This document shows positions 1 through 5,897 of a DNA stretch of 5,897 nucleotides, one piece after another (position 1 is the stretch's first letter; each line of letters opens with the position of its first letter). Made by a program: the position numbers and the translations under genes. The notes under the pieces are model-generated. The model did not search any database. It had not been told where the DNA came from and worked only from the letters and a program-made list of their open reading frames with translations. Source of the DNA: a bacterium (GTDB lineage Bacteria; UBA9089; JASEIO01); NCBI GenBank assembly GCA_030017475.1, contig JASEIO010000061.1, positions 1 to 5,897 on the forward strand, in the 5' to 3' direction.

Positions 1-29
1 TTTACTATAAAATTACATTACCCAGATTT

Positions 30-46
30 CGCACCTTCAGGGTGCG
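30..46 (-). repeat. Hairpin across the stop codon of the PorV-like gene
   Basis: CGCACC (30-35) and GGTGCG (41-46) are perfectly complementary around a 5-nt loop, and the stop codon (39-37) lies partly in that loop. Two more A-T pairs (27-28 with 48-49) can form past one mismatch. On the minus strand no T-run follows immediately, so it is a poor intrinsic terminator. It may instead be the edge of a palindromic repeat that interrupted the reading frame. Confidence 0.5.
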
Positions 47-1047
47 GAAGATGGGAACTTAGTATTATTCGTTGTATAACTTCCATCATCTGAAACCTTT
101 GGTGTTGTAGGTGAGGTAGTATCCATCTCTATTGAAAATGATACTCGATAAGTATCTCCTAATTCTCCATAAGGTGCATAAGTACAATCTAAGTTAAAGG
201 AACCAATTTTAAATCCTAGTCCAGCCCGCCATTTAGAGGAATTTCCTAAATCACTTTCAGTTTTATACCCCATTCTTAATGCCATTATTTTGGCTATCCA
301 ATATTCTACACCAATACACAAATAACTGTCGTTATCATTAGAAATATTATAATCCACTGCTAAATTAAGATGGTCTTTTAATGTTTTATAAGCAAATCCA
401 ATTTTGGTATTTAAAGACAACTCATCTTCTTCTTGTTTAAATCTTAATTTTGATGCCAATAAGTTTTGAATGCTAATTCCAGTACTCAACCCCTTTAATG
501 GCATTTTATATAGTCCACCAATATCTAAAGAAAAGGCATCGGCCTTTTTTTCACTAAGATTCGATCTTATATATTTTATATTTGCTCCCAACGAAACCTT
601 TTTATTAAAAAACGTTTTTCCATAAGATAAACTTAATCCAAGATCATTTACCTCAAGCTTTTTTATGGGTTTATCAGTGTCTTCGACCCGTTTTTCAATA
701 CCTCCAATTTGTAGCATAGTTAAAGATAGGCCAAGTGTCCCAAATCTTTTAATTGGTTGAACATAACCTAAATATTCATAGTTAATCCCTTCAAACCACT
801 TATTATACAACCCTGCCATTTGCAATGTCTTTATATAGCCTAATCCACTTGGATTCCAATAGATTGCATTTATATCATCTGACAATCCTACAAAAGCTCC
901 TCCCATAGCCTCTGGTCGAGCACCAGGATGAATCTTCAAAAATTGACCACCAGCTGTACCTTTTCCATCTGCATGGGAAGTATTATTATGAAACAGAACT
1001 CCAATTATTATCAATATGGAAATAAAGAGCTTCAATTTACTTAACAT
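37..1047 (-). CDS. PorV/PorQ-family outer-membrane beta-barrel protein
   Basis: The protein has 336 residues with a signal peptide (hydrophobic core about 5-19, likely cleavage after SHA at A26). The mature N-terminus carries the family hallmark: GTAGGQFLKI at 30-39, PGARPEAMGGAFVGLSDD at 41-58 and WNPSGL at 64-69. Alternating amphipathic strands continue to a typical last strand (APYGELGDTYRVSFSI, 291-306). Relatives such as PorV are FadL-like outer-membrane barrels; in Bacteroidetes, PorV carries type IX cargo from the translocon to the attachment complex. The gene directly follows a cargo-type protein with a type IX-like C-terminal module, which supports a carrier or anchor role, but that is inference. 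The start is well supported: GGAG lies 8 nt upstream. Oddly, the chain does not end at the last strand. Residues 309-336 (DTTSPTTPKVSDDG...) look like a linker into a further Fn3-type domain that is cut off by a stop inside a hairpin. The family call is strong; specific PorV orthology cannot be claimed. Confidence 0.93.
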   Translation of the reverse strand: MLSKLKLFISILIIIGVLFHNNTSHADGKGTAGGQFLKIHPGARPEAMGGAFVGLSDDINAIYWNPSGLGYIKTLQMAGLYNKWFEGINYEYLGYVQPIKRFGTLGLSLTMLQIGGIEKRVEDTDKPIKKLEVNDLGLSLSYGKTFFNKKVSLGANIKYIRSNLSEKKADAFSLDIGGLYKMPLKGLSTGISIQNLLASKLRFKQEEDELSLNTKIGFAYKTLKDHLNLAVDYNISNDNDSYLCIGVEYWIAKIMALRMGYKTESDLGNSSKWRAGLGFKIGSFNLDCTYAPYGELGDTYRVSFSIEMDTTSPTTPKVSDDGSYTTNNTKFPSSAP

Positions 1048-1055
1048 AACCTTTT

Positions 1056-1059
1056 CTCC
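1056..1059 (-). promoter_or_regulatory. Ribosome binding site of the PorV-like gene
   Basis: GGAG on the minus strand, in TGGAGAAAAGG, sits 8 nt before the ATG at 1047. It lies in the 22-nt gap after the TAG stop of the large gene, so the second gene can be translated independently on a shared transcript. There is no room for a terminator in the gap. Confidence 0.8.
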
Positions 1060-1069
1060 ATAATTTCTG

Positions 1070-4000
1070 CTATTTAATTACCAAAATCTTCTTAGAATCT
1101 TTATATGAACCAGCAGTAATCACATAGATATAAACACCACTAGCGACTTTTTCATTATTCTCGTTCACACCTTCCCATCGTAGGGAGTAAGTATACCCAG
1201 CTTCTTTTTCGTCAGAATAAGACCATACCTTCTCTCCAGCAATATTATAGATATTAATAGTAACGTTTACCATACCACTTCCAGGGATACTATACTTTAT
1301 TGTAGTAGATTCTTTTGTTGGATCAAATGGATTAGGATAGTTATAAGTCTTAAGAGAAGTGCCAGAATAGGATGGGAAAGAACTCTTATTACAAAAAGAA
1401 ATCTTAGAAAACGAAGCAGAAAAGCCATTGCTTATTTCTGGTGAAAAAGTGAAAGTCACATTAGAATCAGAAGATAATTGATGTGTAGTAATAGTCCAAT
1501 TAACGGTTACTTCAGCTCCACTTGATAGGTTTCCTATATTTACCCTTGGTGAGGAACTTATATCAATAATGTCTGGAGGAGTGATGGCTAATGAAACTGC
1601 AATATCGCCAGCTGTACCTGGACCTACATTTTTAACTGTGGCTTTTATAACATAGGTGTTATTGCTATAGAGCTCATTTGGAACATAACTATTTGACACT
1701 ATTATTACTGGAGGACTTGGTACTGAGGAGGCTAAAGATAAGGCATTAGAAATACTGTCTTGCGCAGAAACATTTAACTCTTTTACTATTGATGCTTGGG
1801 AAGATATTTCCCCTTTGAGAGTGGAATTTGTCGGATTACACAAGAACTCAATTAATTTTCCATAAAGCAGAATTCTTTCTGCATTTGAGGTTAAGGGTTT
1901 ATCTATGGAATCTTTAAAAGCTGATTCAAATCCAGGGATATTATTAATAGCTTGATTTACCACACCAAGTAAAGGAAGCCAGGCGTTATTAAATGAGCTT
2001 ACCATTCCTTCATCTGCTTCCATTAATTGTGGAACAAGTAGTTCTAAAGAAGAGAGGTCTTCATTTTGGACAGCGTTTACTACCTGTTGCAATAAATTCT
2101 CATATATCTTAGTATCCTGAGACATGGATGCAATTAGACTCTTTTGTAAAGATAAATTTTGGGGATGGTATGATATATTTCCAATATCAAGAGTCTTCAT
2201 TATCTTTAGAGCCGGATAAGCAATACTTGGATCGAAGGAATAATTGACTGCTTGTTCAACTTTGCGAGGCAGCCCTACGAATAGATATAATCCATTTCTT
2301 CCAGCTTCTATTGCATAACCTCCAAATGACACTACTCTTATAACTTGTCCTAAAAGTGTAAGGGCATTAGCCCCAGGGAGAAGTACAGCAAGAGCAGTAA
2401 TATCTGCAATAGCACTTGCAATTTTTAGAGCGGCCTTTGTTTCTAGCAATTTAGCGTGGAGCTTCTGAGTATCGACAGAGACATCTTGAATGACAGAATT
2501 GACCTTAGACTGGGCATCAGAAAGCGATCCCTTAACTTCTAAGTTAGAAGTTCTATTGAATGCATTATCGAGATGTGGTTGAGTCCTCACATAAATATAT
2601 AAACCTAATAGATCAAAAGCACCAAATGGCCAAACAACCTCTCCAATAATGTCCCCCTTTATTGTTGTCACCCCTACAGTCATCACTCTCTTTACTTCAT
2701 CAAGAGATTTCTCTAAAACCCTTCCCGCATAAGAATCTGATGCAACAGAAGAAATGATGGCGTTAGTAGTGTCTATTACAAACATTAACAATAGATTTGC
2801 AGTACGATAGGTAATCTTTCCAAGGAAAGGGCCTAACCAACGAATGCCATGAACATATTGATTTGTCTTATTTATAACTCTCATACCTGAATCAAGCATA
2901 AGCAGTGCATCCACAACGGGTTGAATCGTATCCTTAGCCATAATTTTTGCCCCTGGAATATCTGGGTCTCTATAAAATATATCTTTAATTGCCTGCTCTG
3001 CTAGAATTAATCTCTGAAGGGCAAGAGCCCTTTCTGAATCAGAAGGGCTTGGATTTTTCCAAATATTTAGTAAGCTCTTCACAGCAGATTCGTCATATCC
3101 TATGGTTAGTGGAAGGGGGATAATTCCAACTATTGGATCAGCATGGAAGATAGACTCCAATTGATCAATCATTCCTTCCTTCTGGGTAATCAAACTCAAT
3201 AGGTTACCAGTAACAACAACTTGATGTGGCGAGATATCTGTTCCATGATATGTACATACACCATGATTATCCCAAGCTACAATATAGTACTCAACTCCTG
3301 CCTCTATGACTGCAGATGCTGGGATGATACCGGAGTAAGTATCCCCTGAAACATTAGTCATTTCTATACTCTCATAAAGAACATTCCCTGTAGTTCGATA
3401 GAAGAGTGTAACCCTTTCTATATAATCAGTGATATCGGCTACAGTAGCTGTAATAGTTATGTCGGTATTGAGTGGAGAAGTAGTCAGCGGAGTATGGTCG
3501 ATCTCTGGCTTTATATTAGGTAGAATGGCTATTTGATAGGGATATACTTGAGGCTGGTTTTTTGGAGATGAAGTCGTAAGGGTTCCATCTGAAGCAACCA
3601 AATAATAATCTACTCCTGGAGTGAGAACATCAGCAGATGAAATGATTGCTTCATAAAGACTACCAGAGACATTGGTCATTGCTGTCTGTATATAACTTGC
3701 TCCACTACCAGATGTTCTGTAAAAGAGCCAAGCTCCTGTAACTTGCTTATTATCAGTAATATTAGCAGCGATAGTCAGATCCTGACCTACATACTGACTC
3801 TGCAAACTTAGATCAATTGTCTCCTGAGTAAGCATAATCTGCGGTGGTTCATCGACCGTATATGTAGCACTATCAGAATTCGAATCACCATCATAAGTAA
3901 CTGTAACAGTGACTGTGCGTAAGGCTCCATCATAATTAGGATTATGGGTGTAATAGGTAATAAGATATTGGGATTGGATAGATTGGGCAATCTCATTATA

Positions 4001-5440
4001 GATTTCATGTAATTTTGAAGAGGTTGGGGCATAATAATAATTATTTATATCTCCTGTTGTCTCTTCAGCAATTTGCTTTAGAACATCTTCATTGGCTGAA
4101 CCTAAACCTATCGTGTAGACTGGTGTGCCATTTGATTTAGCATAGTCAATAATTTCTTGAAGAGTATGAGTGCTAATTCCATTGTTTGGCCCCTCTTCTT
4201 TTCCATCAGTCAAAGCAATGACTGCTTTAACTCCAATCTCTTGCACACACTCCTCTATACCAAGATATATTCCGTCATATAATGCTGTCCACGATATTTC
4301 CTCTATTTTATCAATTGCTGTATGGAGTAAACTTTGGTCGCTAGTAAAAGATTGTTCTACCCAAGCAGTGGTACTAAAAGGAATAACAGCCATTCGATCC
4401 AAAGCCTGCATCTTATTAACTAATTCATGAGCTGCTTTTTTTGCATCAACCAATGGAGTACCAGACATACTTCCACTACAATCGATCACTAGAGCAATAG
4501 CCACTCCTTCTTCTTGTCCAGAGAGTGAGGCAACACTAATATTCTCAGGAGTTGGTTGAGTTTCCTGAACAGATTGTTCAGTCAATTGGAAGTTATCAAC
4601 AGTAAGCTCTGTAATTGGATCATAGTTTGCATCAGTCACGAATGCATAACACTCAATAGTGGGAAACTTAGAGGGATCAATCTGTGTAAGATTAACATTT
4701 ACATTGGGTATATATTCTCGTTGGATTAGAATATCATCAATATACCAACCTGCATAAGTAACACTTCTATCAGAAGTGAAATAGAAGGCTATCTTAATCG
4801 AATTTTCTGCATAAGTAGATAGATCAATTTGTGTTTGGAGCCAATCATTGCTTGATCCATTGTAACTAGCTCCAAGTGTTATCCAACTGCTCCCTCCATC
4901 GGTTGAGATTTGTAGATACCCGTAATCATACCCACTTTCCATTTCATACCATGTATAGAAAGAAAGAGTTAGTTTATCACTTGTGGCTGATAATGAAGGA
5001 AGGTTAATGGTTGGACTAACCAATCTGGAGTTGGAATTATCAGGATAATTGCCTGTTAAAGATGTGCCTGCACAATTGGTGCCACTATATGAACTTCCCG
5101 GTCCTGAACTTGGAGTTCCAACCTCCCAAACTTCATTAGTTACTATCCAGTTTCCGACACCGCCTTCAAAATCTTCAGAAAAGATAATATCTGCCGGGCT
5201 TAATAAATCAATAGTTCTAAGAGATGGTCTCTGAGAAGATCCGTGAGCTATACGAGATGGAGAAGACAATAACCTACCTTTTAGTGGCATAGACTCTTCA
5301 GCATGAAGGATGTTTAAGAAAGGTGCAGACACACCAATGGCCAAGAGAAATAATGTTACGCTAAGGAGGATTTTAATTGCTAACCCCTTTTTTTCTTTCT
5401 TTAACATCTTTTTCCGCCATTCCTCTCTTTTTCTGTTCAT
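1070..5440 (-). CDS. Secreted multidomain VWA protein with type IX-like C-terminal sorting module
   Basis: The protein has 1456 residues. Residues 12-47 form a signal peptide: basic start, hydrophobic core about 24-45, likely cleavage after LHA (A47). Residues 85-240 resemble a MAM/peptidase M6-associated jelly roll (SEDFEGG, final GWYIDDI). Residues 312-490 are a VWA domain with a complete metal site: D320-x-S322-x-S324, T385 and D412. Two Ig-like repeats follow (about 531-640 and 641-745). Residues 746-1242 are mostly helical and match no family I recognise. Residues 1243-1350 look CARDB-like (ATVKNVGPGTAG). Residues 1362-1456 are a FlgD-Ig/type IX-like sorting module (YPNPF at 1368, SGVYIY at 1434, ending KKILVIK). 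Inferred role: a large surface-exposed or released adhesive or binding protein; the ligand is unknown. It is followed 22 nt later by a PorV-like gene, a probable operon. The start is uncertain: Met1 has only a weak ribosome binding site, and Met12 (position 5407) would also give a full signal peptide. The ORF and end modules are clear; the function is not. Confidence 0.93.
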   Translation of the reverse strand: MNRKREEWRKKMLKKEKKGLAIKILLSVTLFLLAIGVSAPFLNILHAEESMPLKGRLLSSPSRIAHGSSQRPSLRTIDLLSPADIIFSEDFEGGVGNWIVTNEVWEVGTPSSGPGSSYSGTNCAGTSLTGNYPDNSNSRLVSPTINLPSLSATSDKLTLSFYTWYEMESGYDYGYLQISTDGGSSWITLGASYNGSSNDWLQTQIDLSTYAENSIKIAFYFTSDRSVTYAGWYIDDILIQREYIPNVNVNLTQIDPSKFPTIECYAFVTDANYDPITELTVDNFQLTEQSVQETQPTPENISVASLSGQEEGVAIALVIDCSGSMSGTPLVDAKKAAHELVNKMQALDRMAVIPFSTTAWVEQSFTSDQSLLHTAIDKIEEISWTALYDGIYLGIEECVQEIGVKAVIALTDGKEEGPNNGISTHTLQEIIDYAKSNGTPVYTIGLGSANEDVLKQIAEETTGDINNYYYAPTSSKLHEIYNEIAQSIQSQYLITYYTHNPNYDGALRTVTVTVTYDGDSNSDSATYTVDEPPQIMLTQETIDLSLQSQYVGQDLTIAANITDNKQVTGAWLFYRTSGSGASYIQTAMTNVSGSLYEAIISSADVLTPGVDYYLVASDGTLTTSSPKNQPQVYPYQIAILPNIKPEIDHTPLTTSPLNTDITITATVADITDYIERVTLFYRTTGNVLYESIEMTNVSGDTYSGIIPASAVIEAGVEYYIVAWDNHGVCTYHGTDISPHQVVVTGNLLSLITQKEGMIDQLESIFHADPIVGIIPLPLTIGYDESAVKSLLNIWKNPSPSDSERALALQRLILAEQAIKDIFYRDPDIPGAKIMAKDTIQPVVDALLMLDSGMRVINKTNQYVHGIRWLGPFLGKITYRTANLLLMFVIDTTNAIISSVASDSYAGRVLEKSLDEVKRVMTVGVTTIKGDIIGEVVWPFGAFDLLGLYIYVRTQPHLDNAFNRTSNLEVKGSLSDAQSKVNSVIQDVSVDTQKLHAKLLETKAALKIASAIADITALAVLLPGANALTLLGQVIRVVSFGGYAIEAGRNGLYLFVGLPRKVEQAVNYSFDPSIAYPALKIMKTLDIGNISYHPQNLSLQKSLIASMSQDTKIYENLLQQVVNAVQNEDLSSLELLVPQLMEADEGMVSSFNNAWLPLLGVVNQAINNIPGFESAFKDSIDKPLTSNAERILLYGKLIEFLCNPTNSTLKGEISSQASIVKELNVSAQDSISNALSLASSVPSPPVIIVSNSYVPNELYSNNTYVIKATVKNVGPGTAGDIAVSLAITPPDIIDISSSPRVNIGNLSSGAEVTVNWTITTHQLSSDSNVTFTFSPEISNGFSASFSKISFCNKSSFPSYSGTSLKTYNYPNPFDPTKESTTIKYSIPGSGMVNVTINIYNIAGEKVWSYSDEKEAGYTYSLRWEGVNENNEKVASGVYIYVITAGSYKDSKKILVIK
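3206..3850 (-). repeat. Two tandem Ig-like modules inside the large gene
   Basis: Residues 531-640 and 641-745 share a pattern: a PPQI or KPEI opening, then (LFYRT-x-G), (MTNVSG-x-x-Y), (GVxYYxVAxD). The DNA of the two copies has diverged, so this is an old domain duplication rather than a recent DNA repeat. The modules probably act as rigid spacers between the VWA domain and the helical region. Confidence 0.75.
5408..5430 (-). promoter_or_regulatory. Possible ribosome binding site for the alternative start at 5407
   Basis: Upstream of Met12 of the large gene, the minus strand reads AGAGAGGA (13 nt from the ATG) and GGCGGA (5 nt from the ATG). The first ATG (5440) is preceded only by AAGTTGG four bases away, a weak match. 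Starting at 5407 would give a 1445-residue precursor with the more usual signal-peptide layout MLKKEKKG plus hydrophobic core. Neither site is ideal, so the start stays open. Confidence 0.35.
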
Positions 5441-5630
5441 TATACCAACTTAAAAACAACAGATACTTCCAAGAGCCATTATTGGACCATTCTCCCTCTC
5501 AAGAACTGTGTTATTGGCTGATAGGTGGATCGCTAACAAGAATACTTATAATCTTCCAACTCTTTTTCTAAACCTCATACTCATCTTCCTTATCTTATAT
5601 GTATGGTAATAATATACCTTACTATTCAAT
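5441..5630 (-). other. Distal 5' leader, no recognised gene
   Basis: These 190 nt separate the predicted terminator from the first start codon of the operon. They hold a weak promoter candidate (5545-5572), a possible 12-codon reading frame (5584-5546, MSMRFRKRVGRL, with AAGGA just upstream) and a TTATTGG sequence present twice (5479-5485 and 5511-5517). No strong hairpin is apparent. If the upstream terminator is efficient, the operon needs a promoter within this stretch. Confidence 0.4.
5545..5572 (-). promoter_or_regulatory. Weak second promoter candidate for the operon
   Basis: On the minus strand, TTTAGA (5572-5567) lies 16 nt from TATAAG (5550-5545). The -35 matches the sigma-70 consensus at four of six positions and the -10 at five of six. 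Transcription would begin near 5538, leaving about 100 nt of leader. In such AT-rich DNA a match of this quality may be chance. It is listed because the operon may need a promoter beyond the terminator. Confidence 0.25.
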
Positions 5631-5668
5631 AAAAAGCGTTCTGAGTTTCAGAGTGACTAGAACGCTTT
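5631..5668 (-). terminator. Intrinsic terminator between promoter and operon
   Basis: A perfect 10-bp inverted repeat, AAAGCGTTCT (5633-5642) against AGAACGCTTT (5659-5668), extends past one bulged base by a further 3 bp (5644-5646 with 5656-5658) and closes a loop of 9 nt. Read on the minus strand it runs into TTTTT (5635-5631), the layout of a rho-independent terminator. On the plus strand it is followed by TTTAG, a poorer match. No gene end is visible close upstream, so it would act on the transcript from the promoter at 5787-5815, either ending a short RNA or acting as an attenuator. Confidence 0.75.
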
Positions 5669-5780
5669 AGGATTACAACCCCATTTCCTAAAAGACCTAT
5701 GAAGAAGTTTACTCCTCCCCCTTTTTTATCCAACTTCCTCTCCCAATCTTTAGTAATTAATTAAATCGAAACTCTATAAT
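5631..5780 (-). ncRNA. Predicted ~150-nt structured RNA (short RNA gene or attenuated leader)
   Basis: The segment is bounded by a consensus promoter and an intrinsic terminator. In order on the minus strand it shows an A/U-rich 5' part; a 9-bp stem GAGGAAGUU/AACUUCUUC (5740-5732 with 5709-5701) around a purine-rich 22-nt loop; a 7-bp stem UUUAGGA/UCCUAAA (5692-5686 with 5672-5666); and the terminator hairpin. The second stem and the terminator share 5666-5668, so the two cannot both form fully. The long stem has a G-U pair on the minus-strand RNA that would be an A-C mismatch on the plus strand, favouring a minus-strand RNA. I do not recognise it as a known riboswitch class. A 35-codon TTG-started frame (5733-5626) also crosses it but looks fortuitous. 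Confidence 0.45.
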
Positions 5781-5786
5781 GAAACA

Positions 5787-5815
5787 ATTATACCTCCCCC
5801 CAACAGATTTGTCAA
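5787..5815 (-). promoter_or_regulatory. Perfect consensus sigma-70 promoter
   Basis: Read on the minus strand, TTGACA (5815-5810) is followed by a 17-nt spacer and TATAAT (5792-5787), matching the housekeeping sigma-70 consensus at all twelve positions with ideal spacing. The spacer contains a run of six G. The likely start of transcription is the A at about 5780, seven bases beyond the -10 box. It faces the operon, whose first start codon is about 340 nt downstream, with a predicted terminator in between. Confidence 0.82.
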
Positions 5816-5845
5816 GCACTTTTTCTGAAACTTACCCACATCTTA

Positions 5846-5861
5846 GGACAAGATTGGACAA
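5846..5861 (-). promoter_or_regulatory. Short direct repeat upstream of the consensus promoter
   Basis: TTGTCC occurs twice with 4 nt between (one copy every 10 bp, about one helical turn) on the minus strand, some 30 nt upstream of the -35 box. The same-face spacing suits a binding site for a regulator, but two 6-mers are weak evidence and no regulator is identifiable. Confidence 0.2.
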
Positions 5862-5897
5862 AAAAGAGTTCTTCTATCTTAAAAATGTATTCAGATG

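Noticed and set aside
3808-4430. Open frames of 74 and 86 codons within the VWA/Ig part of the large gene
   Set aside because: They are shadows of the long ORF in other frames, with no domain-like sequence.
5049-5234. 61-codon plus-strand frame opposite the jelly-roll domain
   Set aside because: It is fully antisense to well-supported coding sequence and has no recognisable motif.
5377-5571. 64-residue plus-strand open frame overlapping the start of the large gene
   Set aside because: It is antisense to the signal-peptide region, has a low-complexity hydrophobic translation, and conflicts with the clear minus-strand promoter and leader.
5605-5618. Imperfect palindrome GGTAATAATATACC as an operator
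   Set aside because: It has only 4-bp arms in AT-rich DNA, too weak to call.
5626-5733. 35-codon TTG-started frame in the leader, preceded by GGGAG
   Set aside because: Its second half is just the translation of the terminator hairpin, and it starts inside a predicted stem. It is more likely fortuitous than a leader peptide.
5644-5832. 9-nt inverted repeat AGTTTCAGA (5644-5652) / TCTGAAACT (5824-5832)
   Set aside because: The right arm lies upstream of the predicted transcription start, so it cannot pair in the RNA, and a 9-nt match may be chance.
5812-5895. Open frame of 27 codons entering from the right edge on the minus strand, ending at the -35 box
   Set aside because: It has no recognisable protein similarity and is too short to support a gene end.
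1-5897. CRISPR array, tRNA, rRNA or insertion-sequence transposase
   Set aside because: No regularly spaced repeats, cloverleaf, rRNA-like sequence or transposase reading frame was seen on either strand.

Overview
The window holds a two-gene operon on the minus strand, preceded by an unusually elaborate 5' region. The DNA is AT-rich by eye. Both proteins have Sec-type signal peptides and surface or outer-membrane architectures, so the source is a diderm (Gram-negative-type) bacterium. The pairing of a PorV/PorQ-family barrel with a protein ending in a type IX-like (FlgD-Ig-like) C-terminal sorting module points to the Bacteroidetes/FCB group or to one of the uncultured candidate phyla where such modules are common. 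The sequence does not allow a firmer taxonomic call.

Layout in the direction of transcription (right to left). 5816-5897: no convincing gene, only a short open frame entering from the edge and a small direct repeat. 5787-5815: a perfect consensus sigma-70 promoter (TTGACA, 17 nt, TATAAT). 5780-5631: about 150 nt of predicted structured RNA ending in an intrinsic terminator, either a short RNA gene or an attenuator/riboswitch-type leader. 5630-5441: non-coding leader with a weaker second promoter candidate. 5440-1070: a 1456-residue secreted multidomain protein with a jelly-roll module, a VWA domain with intact MIDAS, two Ig-like repeats, about 500 residues of unrecognised mostly helical sequence, a CARDB-like module and a C-terminal sorting module. 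1069-1048: a 22-nt gap with a good ribosome binding site. 1047-37: a PorV/PorQ-like outer-membrane beta-barrel protein whose last 28 residues look like the broken start of another domain. 1-36: part of a hairpin that spans the stop codon.

Inferred joint function: the large protein would cross the inner membrane by Sec and the outer membrane by a type IX-like route using its C-terminal module, and the co-transcribed PorV-like barrel may be its dedicated carrier or anchor. No other type IX component (sortase, translocon, motor) lies in the window, so the secretion assignment rests on domain recognition and gene adjacency. The most unusual parts are the promoter-to-terminator RNA unit upstream and the large helical region of unknown function.
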